Source: Bacteroidales bacterium
GTDB taxonomy: Bacteria > Bacteroidota > Bacteroidia > Bacteroidales > VadinHA17
Length of the DNA stretch: 37,457 nucleotides
NCBI GenBank assembly: GCA_012514255.1
Contig: JAAZAP010000386.1
Coordinates: 1-37,457 of the forward strand
Direction of reading: 5' to 3'
Shown: in pieces, positions 7,410-16,327 of the stretch
How positions within the stretch are numbered: position 1 is the first letter of the stretch
How the letters are laid out: every line of letters begins with the position of its first letter
Program-made: the position numbers and the translations under genes
Notes under the pieces: generated by a model
Databases searched by the model: none
The model's input: only the letters and a program-made list of their open reading frames with translations
Told to the model about the DNA's origin: nothing

Positions 7410-7442
7410 CCACGCACTCAAGTGAAAAAAACAACCACATCT

Positions 7443-7943
7443 ATGGAAGTAACTATCAGAAGAGCGGTTGAAGAAGATTTCCCGGCAATCCTGACACTCA
7501 TAAAAGAGCTCGCTGAGTATGAGCGGTCGCCTAATGCCGTGACCAACACCGTGAAGCAGATGCGGCAGGAAAAGGACCACTTCCGCTGTTTCGTTGCCGA
7601 GAGTGAGGAGAACGGAATAGTGGGCATGGCTCTTTACTTTTTCGCCTATTTCACCTGGGTGGGGAAATCAATCTACCTCGAGGATATTATAGTGAGCAGA
7701 GAGTTCCGGAAACGTGGGATAGGGGCTCTCCTCATGAAGCGGGTAATGAAGGAGGCCATGGACGCAAGCTGCAAGCGTGTGCGGTGGCAGGTGCTCGACT
7801 GGAATGAGCCAGCAATAAGTTTCTACAGGAAATGCGGTGCTGAGATCAATGGCGACTGGCTCAATTGCACCTTTGACGAAAATGGAATCACGCTGTTTAA
7901 CGAAATTACAGGTGTGGGGGAAGAACCCACTTATACAGACTGA
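7443..7943 (+). CDS. GNAT N-acetyltransferase, SSAT-like
   Basis: A 166-residue single-domain GNAT. It begins with the beta1 strand VTIRRAVEEDFPAIL, carries LAEYERSP typical of diamine acetyltransferase-like GNATs, the central IYLEDIIVSREFRKRGIG with the acetyl-CoA loop RKRGIG, and the C-terminal WNEPAISFYRKCGAE. The closest match in layout is the spermidine/spermine N1-acetyltransferase (SSAT/thialysine) group, so a small amine substrate is plausible, but it could be a different amine. An in-frame GTG at 7422 would add seven residues; the ATG at 7443 fits the family start better. Confidence 0.88.
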   Translation: MEVTIRRAVEEDFPAILTLIKELAEYERSPNAVTNTVKQMRQEKDHFRCFVAESEENGIVGMALYFFAYFTWVGKSIYLEDIIVSREFRKRGIGALLMKRVMKEAMDASCKRVRWQVLDWNEPAISFYRKCGAEINGDWLNCTFDENGITLFNEITGVGEEPTYTD

Positions 7944-8013
7944 TCAATTGAGCATAGTATCGTCCGCTATGATGAGATGATGATTGAATGCAAAACATGC
8001 AGATAGTTAAATA

Positions 8014-8643
8014 ATGAAAAGATCATCAAGGGTTTTGTTGCTGTGCGGGGTGTTCTTCGGTCTCAGGCTCATCACCAGCTGTGTCAATCCCGATTATTCA
8101 ATCTATTTTGATTTTGATGAGGTCAGCATCGTAAACCTGGACAACTCGGCTGACTATGTCATGCATGCTGCCGATGACCTGATGTACAGTTCAGCGGTGG
8201 CGTATGAGGTCACCATTGCGGGCAAGGACCTCCTTGCAGGGAACAGCAGCGAAATTGACCGTGGGAAGCTGTTTGCCTTCACGGCTGCCTCAGCCTACTC
8301 GCCGGAGCTGCAGTATATCTCGAACCAGGAGATCACAGGCATTTCTATTGTCACCCTCCGGGAGTTCTCTCCTTCCATCCCTGCGGGAAGTGATGTAACA
8401 GATCTTTTTGTATGTCACGTGCCCTTCCATCATGAATCTGATTTCCTATATATCAGAACAGACGAGCTTCAGGATTTCATAAACATTGAGATTTACTCCG
8501 GCGAGCCTGCAACAACATTTCAGCTGTTCTGCAGTGAGAATATTCAGAACAGCAGTGCACAGTTCACCATAAATGTACATCTCTCTGATGACCGGATACT
8601 CAACGACACCACCAGCCTGATAGACCTGATCCCTTCTGACTGA
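8014..8643 (+). CDS. lipoprotein of unknown function
   Basis: A 209-residue lipoprotein. The signal peptide ends ITSC with lipidated Cys23, directly followed by VNPDYSIYFDFDEVSIVNLDNS, a beta-rich region. No domain recognised with confidence. It resembles the DUF5034-like small lipoproteins of Bacteroidota only loosely. The gene is followed after 10 bases by an outer-membrane-like protein of similar composition, so they form a probable two-gene unit closed by the terminator at 9640-9668. The product is expected on the periplasmic or outer face of the outer membrane. Confidence 0.75.
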   Translation: MKRSSRVLLLCGVFFGLRLITSCVNPDYSIYFDFDEVSIVNLDNSADYVMHAADDLMYSSAVAYEVTIAGKDLLAGNSSEIDRGKLFAFTAASAYSPELQYISNQEITGISIVTLREFSPSIPAGSDVTDLFVCHVPFHHESDFLYIRTDELQDFINIEIYSGEPATTFQLFCSENIQNSSAQFTINVHLSDDRILNDTTSLIDLIPSD

Positions 8644-8653
8644 CAACAACAAA

Positions 8654-9517
8654 ATGAGACGTAAAGCATATCTTCTGATAATATCTCTTCTGTTCTTCAC
8701 CACCTCTACCCCCGTTCCGGCTCAGGGTCGGTTCATTGAAAAGAAACAAGCATCAATCTGGTTCGGCATCAGGGACATAACGCGTGACAGCCTGGCAAAC
8801 GGCGAGGATCTCGACTTCCTGAACTATCTTTACTCCTCGAATGATATGGCTGAATATCAGTACCTTGGGTTTTCTGCCCATCTCTGGTTCCAGGGCAACT
8901 GGGAAGCTGACCTGAAGATGGCCATGTATGATGATTTTGCACCTACCAGTTTGAACCTGAAGGTTATTTGGATTCCAATGAGATACCTGGGTTTTACGGC
9001 AGGATTTTACAACTATCCCCAGTTGATGAATGAGTTTAACATGTTCCATCGTCTTTCTGACGAAGGTTTTTACGGAGACACTGACAGCAACTTCAGGCAG
9101 AGGCGTGTCCATGAAACAGGAGTCATGTCCGGGCTGGTCATGCCGGTTAATTACCGTTCCATCCACCTGAATCTGTATCTGAACGGTGGCATCAGCACTC
9201 TCTCAAGATTCAGTGAAAAGGTAACCCAGAAGATGATCAACGGTAACATGAGGCGCGAGGTCAGGTACAGCACGCAGCACTCTCCCGCGCTCTTCTTCTT
9301 CCCCGAGGCAGAGATGGGTCTGGACTGTTTCAGGATCGGCGATGCCACCCTTGGGATCAGGGGACATGCCAGCTGGTATGTTGTCAAACGGTCTGTTGCT
9401 TACAACAGGACAGTTTGGGAATGGACCTATGATAACCCTGTGCATCACCAGGTTGATAACCCCAACCACCTGTTCACCAAGTTTGAAATTGACACCGGCA
9501 TTTACATTTCATGGTAG
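8654..9517 (+). CDS. secreted, beta-rich outer-membrane-like protein
   Basis: A 287-residue protein with a signal peptide cleaved after VPAQ (about residue 24). The remainder is rich in alternating aromatic/polar strands (YLGFSAHLWFQG, YLGFTAGFYNYP, IHLNLYLNGGIS, LGIRGHASWYVV) and ends in FEIDTGIYISW with a terminal aromatic residue, as many outer-membrane barrels do. It has about eight to ten candidate strands. No named family recognised. It is paired with the upstream lipoprotein (10-base gap) and followed by a strong terminator, which suggests a lipoprotein-plus-barrel envelope unit. Confidence 0.75.
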   Translation: MRRKAYLLIISLLFFTTSTPVPAQGRFIEKKQASIWFGIRDITRDSLANGEDLDFLNYLYSSNDMAEYQYLGFSAHLWFQGNWEADLKMAMYDDFAPTSLNLKVIWIPMRYLGFTAGFYNYPQLMNEFNMFHRLSDEGFYGDTDSNFRQRRVHETGVMSGLVMPVNYRSIHLNLYLNGGISTLSRFSEKVTQKMINGNMRREVRYSTQHSPALFFFPEAEMGLDCFRIGDATLGIRGHASWYVVKRSVAYNRTVWEWTYDNPVHHQVDNPNHLFTKFEIDTGIYISW

Positions 9518-9639
9518 TAGTTGTTGTATCACATTGCTTTTATACAATGTTTACAGGCAAACCAGTCAGGTTGGTTAACAGATCCGGTTCATCAGGCTAA
9601 TCTGAATCCGGCATTAATTTCTGCAGAAACTTACAACAG

Positions 9640-9668
9640 TCCCGGAGTCCCTCGCTCCGGGATTTTTT
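9640..9668 (+). terminator. intrinsic terminator
   Basis: A perfect eight-base stem TCCCGGAG (9640-9647) / CTCCGGGA (9655-9662) with a seven-base loop, followed at once by six T (9663-9668). It lies 120 bases after the 8654-9517 gene and ends that transcription unit. Confidence 0.85.
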
Positions 9669-9799
9669 GTTCGCGTCTGATCCTGATAAAAATAATTGTA
9701 GTACTTTAACGGTTCAGAGCAGCCCGGGTGCAGGCCATGCCGGCCGGGTTGGCTCAGAGCAGTTATCTGCAACCAGACTGAGAGGAGATTACTGATTTC

Positions 9800-10681
9800 A
9801 TGGCAATTAAAAAAGACCATACTCCACAGGTATATTCATACCTCGCCCTGCGAAAGGCAGTCGGCTGGATAGGCATTCTCCTACCTTTCGTGCTTGTGGT
9901 GGGTCATCTGGTCCTCTTCCGCGGCGAAAGCGTGCTGACTAACATGAGTGCATATTACCACACAGGCATGCGAGACGTGTTTGTAGGGGCCATATGCGCC
10001 ATAGCACTGTTCCTGTTCTTCTATAGAGGATATGACTGGTGGGATAACAGTTCTGCCAACCTCGCGGGTTTATCTGCTCTGGGCGTTGCCTTTTTCCCGA
10101 CGGTGAAGGAGGGTCCGTGGGACTGGATTGCATGGGTGCATTTCAGTTGTGCTGCCTTCTTCCTGGTGATACTGGCATTAATTTCAATATTCCTTTTCAC
10201 CCGCCGAGAGAAACGCCCCACGGAGATGAAGATAAAGAGAAACCTAGTGTACCGTGCATGCGGCATTATCATGCTTGTGGCCCTGGCCTCCATTGAGGTC
10301 TTCTTCCTTTTCTTCAACGGGATCGGTTCCGATTCGCGATTTGTGCTTGTTGCCGAGACGGTTATTCTCATGGCATTCGGCATCTCGTGGCTGACCAAGG
10401 GAGGAACGCTTTACCCTGACAAACCAGTAATAAAAAAGAATATGGAAAATGAAGAGAAACTGATCAAGGTATTTATTGGTCCTGAACCCACTGCCCTCCT
10501 TCTGATGAAGAGGCTGGAGGAAATTGGAGTGAAGTCGCTCATCAAGAATGACTCGATCCTGGGTTACCTCGGAGGGAATCCCGTTAATGTTGACCTGTAT
10601 ATTCTTGAGGATGACATGGATAAAGCCACTCACCTCATAGATGAATTCAGAGAGAATGAGGAAATTCAGAGTGAAGAATGA
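9800..10681 (+). CDS. polytopic membrane protein with C-terminal DUF2007 domain
   Basis: A 293-residue protein. Residues 1-205 hold about six membrane helices, with a conserved-looking MSAYYHTGMRDVFVGA and a RGYDWWDNSSANLAG loop (helix-loop pattern of DUF998-like proteins, not a firm match). After a basic linker, residues about 222-285 form a DUF2007 / putative signal-transducing domain: LIKVFIGPEPTALLLMKRLEEIGVKS, then VDLYILEDDMDKATHLIDEF, a small ferredoxin-like alpha/beta fold. DUF2007 is usually a free-standing small protein of unknown role. An internal ATG at 10441 sits exactly at the domain border. The gene is monocistronic or leads into the hydrolase operon 27 bases later. Confidence 0.75.
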   Translation: MAIKKDHTPQVYSYLALRKAVGWIGILLPFVLVVGHLVLFRGESVLTNMSAYYHTGMRDVFVGAICAIALFLFFYRGYDWWDNSSANLAGLSALGVAFFPTVKEGPWDWIAWVHFSCAAFFLVILALISIFLFTRREKRPTEMKIKRNLVYRACGIIMLVALASIEVFFLFFNGIGSDSRFVLVAETVILMAFGISWLTKGGTLYPDKPVIKKNMENEEKLIKVFIGPEPTALLLMKRLEEIGVKSLIKNDSILGYLGGNPVNVDLYILEDDMDKATHLIDEFRENEEIQSEE

Positions 10682-10708
10682 GCTAAACCTGACAATTAAA
10701 AAATTCTG

Positions 10709-12373
10709 ATGAACAAAATCAAAGTTATGGCGGTAATCATCATGGCGATGATAACTGTTTCATGCAACATCTCAAAACAACCATCAGACATGATTATCAC
10801 GAATGCACGCATTTGGACAGGGGATGAAAGGCAGCCCTATGCACAGGCAATGGCTGTCTCAGGTGACACCATAGTTGCCGTGGGTAGCAGGAGTGGCATC
10901 ATGAAGCACAGGTCAGAGGCCACGGTAATAATTGACCTCGGAGGCAGGTTTGTTGTCCCCGGCTTTATCGATTCACATGTACATATGTTGCAGGGAGGAT
11001 TAAATCTTGCCACGGTGAAGTTGAGAGATGCCTCCACTCCGGAGATATTTATCACACGCATTAAGGAATATGCCGCAACGCTGAAGCCCGGTGAGTGGAT
11101 CCTCAGCGACGACTGGGACGGCAAGGGATGGGAGACGCCTCCGATGACCGGGTGGATTGATTCTGTCACACCCGACAATCCGGTGTTTGTAGCGCGCCTC
11201 GATGGCCACATGGCACTGGCTAACTCACTGGCCATGAAGCTGGCAGGCGTTAACCGCACTGTGAAAGACGTCTCCGGAGGAACGATAGAGAGGGACAACC
11301 GTGGCGAACCAACAGGCATCTTCAAGGACAATGCCATGGATCTCATCTCCGTAAAGATCCCTGAACCGACAGCAGAAGAGGTTGACCGGGCGCTGGTGGC
11401 GGCCATGAATTACTTTGCCTCCAACGGTGTCACTTCAGTTCATGCTGTTGACGGTGCAGAGTATGCTGACGGTCTGTCAAGAGTGCGTACCCGTGGCAAT
11501 CAGATCACCAGGGTATATTACCTGAAGACAATCAGCAGGTGGAAGGAGTTGAAGGAACAGATTGAAAGGGAGGGAGCGGGAGATGAATGGATCCGCACTG
11601 GCGGTGTCAAGGGATTTGTTGACGGCTCACTGGGGTCACATACCGCAGCTTTTATTGAGCCTTACACCGATCTGAAAACAGATACCGGCCTTTTCGTCAA
11701 CAGCGAGGAGAATTTGTACAGGTGGGTCCTGGAATCGGACAGGGCAGGATTGCAGGTGGTCATTCACGCCATCGGAGACCGTGCAATTAATTTCCTGCTT
11801 AATACCTATGAAAAGGTAACAGAGGAGAACGGGGAACGTGACAGGCGGTTCAGGATTGAACATTCGCAGCACATTGCCCCGGCGGATTTTGAAAGATACG
11901 GAAAACTGAAGGTGATAGCCAGTATGCAGCCTTATCATACAATTGATGATGGCAGGTGGGCAGAGAAATACATCGGCCAGGAACGAATGAAGACAAGCTA
12001 TGCTGCCAGGTCACTTATTGACAACGGAGCTACACTGGCTTTCGGAAGCGACTGGTTCGTTGCACCTGCAACGCCGCTTGAAGGGATATATGGTGCCGTC
12101 ACGCGAAGGACACTTGACGGCAAGAACCCTGACGGATGGGTGCCTGAGCAAAAGATCACAGTTGAAGAAGCAATGAAAGCCTATACCATAAACGCTGCAT
12201 ACGCTTCATTTGAAGAGCATATCAAAGGTTCACTTGAGCCGGGCAAGCTGGCTGACTTTGTGGTTCTTGACCACGATATCACAACCATTGACCCCGTGAA
12301 GATATGGGATGTGAAGGTACAGCAGACCTGGGTAGGAGGCAAAAAGGTGTTTGACTGCACTGAAGACCAGTAA
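10709..12373 (+). CDS. amidohydrolase, YtcJ-type, exported lipoprotein
   Basis: A 554-residue metal-dependent hydrolase of the amidohydrolase_3 (YtcJ / N-substituted formamide deformylase-like) group. Signal peptide with lipidated Cys19 (ITVSC). Metal site: DSHVH (His90, His92) after FVVPGFI, the mid-barrel GFVDGSLGSHTAAFIEPY, HAIGDRAINFLL, FRIEHSQHIAP, and the final AFGSDWFVAP with the catalytic Asp. The N- and C-terminal beta sandwich (ITNARIWTGDE at the start, KLADFVVLDHDI near the end) is complete. These enzymes hydrolyse amide bonds; the true substrate is usually unknown. It heads a four-gene run of exported hydrolases. The next gene starts within or just after its end. Confidence 0.9.
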   Translation: MNKIKVMAVIIMAMITVSCNISKQPSDMIITNARIWTGDERQPYAQAMAVSGDTIVAVGSRSGIMKHRSEATVIIDLGGRFVVPGFIDSHVHMLQGGLNLATVKLRDASTPEIFITRIKEYAATLKPGEWILSDDWDGKGWETPPMTGWIDSVTPDNPVFVARLDGHMALANSLAMKLAGVNRTVKDVSGGTIERDNRGEPTGIFKDNAMDLISVKIPEPTAEEVDRALVAAMNYFASNGVTSVHAVDGAEYADGLSRVRTRGNQITRVYYLKTISRWKELKEQIEREGAGDEWIRTGGVKGFVDGSLGSHTAAFIEPYTDLKTDTGLFVNSEENLYRWVLESDRAGLQVVIHAIGDRAINFLLNTYEKVTEENGERDRRFRIEHSQHIAPADFERYGKLKVIASMQPYHTIDDGRWAEKYIGQERMKTSYAARSLIDNGATLAFGSDWFVAPATPLEGIYGAVTRRTLDGKNPDGWVPEQKITVEEAMKAYTINAAYASFEEHIKGSLEPGKLADFVVLDHDITTIDPVKIWDVKVQQTWVGGKKVFDCTEDQ

Positions 12374-12383
12374 ACGAAAAGTC

Positions 12384-13550
12384 GTGTACATTAACAGACA
12401 TCATATCAGGGTGGCAGCAGCGGTCATGCTGACGCTGACAGCCCTGAACTGTCAGAAAACTGATGCTCAGATGAAGAGACCAAGAGACTATGGAATAGAG
12501 ATTGGCATCCTGCGTACCGGTAATTACAATACCATCACGGATGTGCCCGGCGTGAAGGTGGGTCAGGTCACCATTAAAGAGGGCGACTCGGTAAACACAG
12601 GAGTAACAGCTATCCTTCCCCATGACGGGAACATTTTCCAGCAGAAGGTCCCGGCAGGGATCTTCGTGGGTAACGGGTTTGGCAAGCTGACCGGATACAC
12701 CCAGGTTGAAGAGCTGGGCAACCTGGAGACCCCGGTAGTACTGACCAACACGCTGAGTGTGTCAACAGCAATGGCGGCTGTCATAGAACACACCCTTTCC
12801 CAGCCCGGCAACGAGCGGGTAATGAGCGTCAATGCCGTAGTTGGGGAGACCAATGATGCCAGGCTCAATGATATCAGGGGCAGGCATATAACCGTGGAGC
12901 ATGTCATGGAGGCCATCAGGAATGCTGCCAGCGGTCCTGTTGCTGAGGGCAACGTTGGTGCCGGCACCGGCACTGTATGCTTTGGGTTCAAGGGAGGGAT
13001 AGGCACATCTTCGCGTGTGCTGCCCGCCACCAGGGGAGCTTACACTATTGGTGTGCTTGTACAGACGAACTACGGCGGCATCCTGCAGGTCAATGGTGTG
13101 CCTGTGGGCCAGGAGCTCGGGCGGTATAGCTTCAGAACCACCGTTAATGAGTACAGGGAAGACGGATCATGCATGATAGTGGTTATGACAGATGCACCGC
13201 TTACGTCAAGGAATCTGAAGAGGCTTGGTTCAAGGGCCTTTGCCGGCATGATGCGGACGGGGGCGTCAGGGTCAAACGGCAGCGGGGATTATATTATTGC
13301 AGTATCCACCGCGGAAGAGCTGCGTATCCCCTACTCTTCCGATTCGATGTACGAAGAGTGGCGGGAGATCAGGAATGATGAGATGGATCTGCTCTTCCAG
13401 GCTGCTGCGGAGGCAACCGAGGAAGCCATCATCAATTCACTTTTTGCCGCCGAGAGCGCGAAGGCCAGAAACGGAATGATGATCGAGGCACTGCCCGTGG
13501 AGAAGACGCTGCAGATACTCCGGAAATACAACAGGCTGAAGGAAAAATGA
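12384..13550 (+). CDS. P1 family (DmpA/BapA-type) aminopeptidase
   Basis: About 388 residues from the GTG chosen here. DmpA-fold features: RDYGIEIGILRTGNYNTITDVPGVKVG at the N terminus of the mature part, GNGFGKLTG, VGETND, NVGAGTG-VCFGFKGGIGTSSR, and the autocleavage/nucleophile site DGSCMIVVMTDAPL, in which the Gly-Ser bond would be cut to free Ser262 as N-terminal nucleophile. Family members remove N-terminal residues from D-Ala amides, L-peptides or beta-peptides. A hydrophobic signal (MLTLTALNC/QKTDAQ) suggests export. The frame is open from a TTG at 12351 inside the preceding gene; the GTG at 12384, just past that gene's stop, gives a normal signal peptide. It ends in an ATGA overlap with the next gene. 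Confidence 0.88.
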   Translation: MYINRHHIRVAAAVMLTLTALNCQKTDAQMKRPRDYGIEIGILRTGNYNTITDVPGVKVGQVTIKEGDSVNTGVTAILPHDGNIFQQKVPAGIFVGNGFGKLTGYTQVEELGNLETPVVLTNTLSVSTAMAAVIEHTLSQPGNERVMSVNAVVGETNDARLNDIRGRHITVEHVMEAIRNAASGPVAEGNVGAGTGTVCFGFKGGIGTSSRVLPATRGAYTIGVLVQTNYGGILQVNGVPVGQELGRYSFRTTVNEYREDGSCMIVVMTDAPLTSRNLKRLGSRAFAGMMRTGASGSNGSGDYIIAVSTAEELRIPYSSDSMYEEWREIRNDEMDLLFQAAAEATEEAIINSLFAAESAKARNGMMIEALPVEKTLQILRKYNRLKEK

Positions 13551-15106
13551 CTTTACTATTTAGATTTGCAGCCAGGGTGGTAACTGCTGCCTTTGTTTTT
13601 GTTCTGATCCTGACCGGCCAGCCGCTGTCAGCGCAGAAGCTCTCTCCCGGACTGACCAATGAAATCGACAGTCTGTACCGTGCCTTTGCCGAAGAGAATC
13701 ATCTGCCGGGAGTAGCATTTGGAATTTTTACAGACACCTCTCTTGTCTATGCCGGTGTCACCGGTTATTCCAATCTTGCCGACAGCACCCCGGTGACACT
13801 CTCAACTGCATTTAGGGCGGCTTCCATGACCAAGAGCTTTACCGCACTGGCGATACTCAGACTGCGCGATGAGGGGAAGCTGCGGCTTGATGACCCTGTA
13901 AACCGCTGGCTTCCCGAGCTTGACAGCCTTCGTTACCCGACTGAGGATGCCCCGGTGCTTACCATCCGGCACCTGATGACGCATACCGGCGGCTTCCCGC
14001 AGGATGACCCATGGGCAGACAGGCAGCTGGAAACGACCGAAGAGGAGCTCAGTGCGATGATCCGCGATGGATTGACCATGTCTGATGTCCCCGGTATCAC
14101 CTATGAATACAGTAACCTGGGTTACACACTCCTTGGAAGGATAATAAGGGCAGTCACGGGCATTTCTTACCAATCGTACATCGACTCAATAGTATTCAGG
14201 CCGCTGGGTATGACCTGCACTGTCTGGGAGTATGGTGACCTTCCTGAGGGTGTCATGACGCAGGGATACAGATATCATAACGGAGGATGGAGTGAAGAGG
14301 AGCTGCTTCATGACGGCCCCTTCGGGGCGATGGGTGGATTGATCTCCACTGTTGGCGATTTTGCCCGTTATGCCATCATGCACCTCTCAGCCTGGCCTCC
14401 GCGTGAAGGTGAGGAGTGCCGGATACACTGCCACGGTGCTGAGTGCCGGCCCCTGAAGAGAAGCTCCCTGAGGGAGATGCACTCGCCTTCCTCCGGGGTA
14501 GACTACAACAGCAGCACCCTCTATCCCGGAGGTCCTGAGTGCCATGTGATAGTGGCTTACGGGTATGGTCTCAGATGGTCGCTCGACTGCATGGGAAGGA
14601 GGAAGATCTTTCACAACGGCGGGCTTCCCGGGTTCGGGAGCAACTGGACCATCATGCCTGATTACGGTATTGGCGTGGTGGCCTTCAGCAACAGGACCTA
14701 TGGTTCAACCTACACCGTCAACCAGAAGGTGCTTGAGCTTCTTATTGATGCCCGGGAGCTCAAACCGCGCCAGCCTGAGATTACACCGGTACTGAAGGCA
14801 AGGATGGATGACCTGCTTCGATTTATGCCTGACTGGGATACTGCAGGTACCGGGGAGGTTTTTTCAGATAATTTCTTCATTGACAATCCGCCGGAGGATC
14901 TCCGGGCTCTCACTTTGCGCATATATGCAGAAGCAGGTGAGATACTGGATATAAGGGAGATAATTCCGGAAAACAATCTCAGGGGTTCCTTCGAAATAGA
15001 GGGGAGTAACGGTCTGATCAGTGTCTGGTTCTCATTGACGCCTGAAAAGACCCCCAGGATACAATCGGTCCGGATATCGTTAATCCCAAAAAAACAAATG
15101 AAATGA
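13547..15106 (+). CDS. serine hydrolase, class C beta-lactamase fold
   Basis: A 519-residue exported protein with a signal peptide ending about residue 30 (PLSAQ). The penicillin-binding motifs are complete: SxxK at Ser93-Lys96 (SMTK), YSN at 188-190, and the HxG third motif at His356-Gly358 (FHNGGLPG). The DEGKLRLDDPV and MTHTGGFP segments are typical of the esterase/D-aminopeptidase-like class C branch. A C-terminal lipocalin-like or accessory region follows from about 390. An unusual segment at 285-302 contains four Cys. The family includes D-Ala-D-Ala carboxypeptidases, D-aminopeptidases and esterases. The start codon overlaps the previous stop (ATGA, 13547-13550), so translation is probably coupled. 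Confidence 0.9.
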   Translation: MTLLFRFAARVVTAAFVFVLILTGQPLSAQKLSPGLTNEIDSLYRAFAEENHLPGVAFGIFTDTSLVYAGVTGYSNLADSTPVTLSTAFRAASMTKSFTALAILRLRDEGKLRLDDPVNRWLPELDSLRYPTEDAPVLTIRHLMTHTGGFPQDDPWADRQLETTEEELSAMIRDGLTMSDVPGITYEYSNLGYTLLGRIIRAVTGISYQSYIDSIVFRPLGMTCTVWEYGDLPEGVMTQGYRYHNGGWSEEELLHDGPFGAMGGLISTVGDFARYAIMHLSAWPPREGEECRIHCHGAECRPLKRSSLREMHSPSSGVDYNSSTLYPGGPECHVIVAYGYGLRWSLDCMGRRKIFHNGGLPGFGSNWTIMPDYGIGVVAFSNRTYGSTYTVNQKVLELLIDARELKPRQPEITPVLKARMDDLLRFMPDWDTAGTGEVFSDNFFIDNPPEDLRALTLRIYAEAGEILDIREIIPENNLRGSFEIEGSNGLISVWFSLTPEKTPRIQSVRISLIPKKQMK

Positions 15107-16227
15107 GAATAGCATTACTCCTGTCAGTCTGCCTGCTGATGGTTTCATGTTCAACAAATCAAACCGGAAAGACCATGTTCAGATCACTTGACTCGTTGCT
15201 TTCAGCCGAATTCGGTGCCGGAGAGCCCGGTGGTGCGCTCCTTGTCATGAAGGGTGACAGTGTAATTTATCAAAGGTGTTTCGGTCTGGCCGATATGGAG
15301 ACAAGGGAGGAGATTACACCGAACACCCTTTTCAATCTCGGCTCAATATCAAAGACCGTTGTGGCCAACGGGATACTGATCCTTCAGGAGGAGGAGAAGC
15401 TTTCAGTAACAGACCCGGTGAGCAAATACTTTCCTGAGTTTAAAAGCAGGGGGATAGCTGACAGGGTGACCATAATGCATCTGCTGACCCACACGTCAGG
15501 ACTGCCTGACAACCGGCCGGTGAGTGAGAATCCGGAATTCTTCATCACCGCAAAGGACGACGAGAACTGGGCCCCGGTTATGCAGGCGGAGAAGCTTGTT
15601 TTCGAACCGGGTGAGAAGTATGAATATTCCAATCCTGCCTTCAACGGCCTGGCGCTGATAATTGAAAAGGTCAGTGGCCGGAAGTGGCAGGATTTCATCG
15701 CTGACAGGATTTTCAAACCGGCAGGCATGGCCACAAGCACCATCACTGATGGTCCTCATCCTGCAACAGGTGTGGCCCATGCGTACGAGCTGGTGAACGA
15801 TACCTGGACTGAGTCTGATTACGGTGAGTTTCCTACTTTCCCTGCTGCAGGTAACGGAGGAGTGTGGAGTTCGGTGACCGAGCTTGCGCTTTATGAGAAT
15901 GCCATCAGGCAGAATCTCTTCCTCGGCAGGGAGCTAACCGAAAAATCAAGGACAACCTGCCGGCCTGACAATTGGGCAGGAAGCGAACCGCCCTTCATCG
16001 GGTACAGCTGGTTCATAGGAGAAGAGCAGGTCCTCGGTGACAGGAACAACTATGGCGTAAAAATGATATATCATACAGGTGACCAGGGCGGGTTCAGGGC
16101 ATTTCACCTCTCGGTTCCCGCGAAGGATCTGCTCTATGTGGGGGTGTTCAACAGACCGCCGGATGATCTGAATAAAATCATAAAAAGTGGCCTGGACATA
16201 CTCAGTAAAAACAACTGGCTTGATTAG
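15103..16227 (+). CDS. serine hydrolase, class C beta-lactamase fold, lipoprotein
   Basis: A 374-residue lipoprotein: LLMVSC with Cys16. Motifs: SISK with Ser81 and Lys84, YSN at 175-177, and HTG at 324-326 (YHTGDQGGF). It also has the common RVTIMHLLTHTSGLPD segment. It lacks the extra C-terminal domain of the upstream paralogue and is clearly divergent from it. The start overlaps the upstream stop by four bases (ATGA, 15103-15106), the second such overlap in this operon. Lipidation places it on a membrane face in the periplasm or outside the cell, near the other exported hydrolases of the unit. Confidence 0.9.
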   Translation: MRIALLLSVCLLMVSCSTNQTGKTMFRSLDSLLSAEFGAGEPGGALLVMKGDSVIYQRCFGLADMETREEITPNTLFNLGSISKTVVANGILILQEEEKLSVTDPVSKYFPEFKSRGIADRVTIMHLLTHTSGLPDNRPVSENPEFFITAKDDENWAPVMQAEKLVFEPGEKYEYSNPAFNGLALIIEKVSGRKWQDFIADRIFKPAGMATSTITDGPHPATGVAHAYELVNDTWTESDYGEFPTFPAAGNGGVWSSVTELALYENAIRQNLFLGRELTEKSRTTCRPDNWAGSEPPFIGYSWFIGEEQVLGDRNNYGVKMIYHTGDQGGFRAFHLSVPAKDLLYVGVFNRPPDDLNKIIKSGLDILSKNNWLD

Positions 16228-16327
16228 AAGAAATTACAGAAGAACACTTCCGTAAAGATCATTCAGTGTAGTCAACAGCAAGCCTCCGGTCCGGTCAGGG
16301 CTAAAAAAATATTATTAATTTTGGGGC

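Noticed and set aside
10837..11406. Long open frame on the minus strand within the amidohydrolase gene
   Set aside because: Complementary-strand shadow of a well-supported gene; Ser/Ala-rich translation without domain signals.
16316..16323. TAATTTTG, a perfect -7 match directly before the CaCA antiporter gene
   Set aside because: It ends five bases from the ATG, so transcription would start at or after the start codon. It is also in an A/T-rich run with no -33 element.
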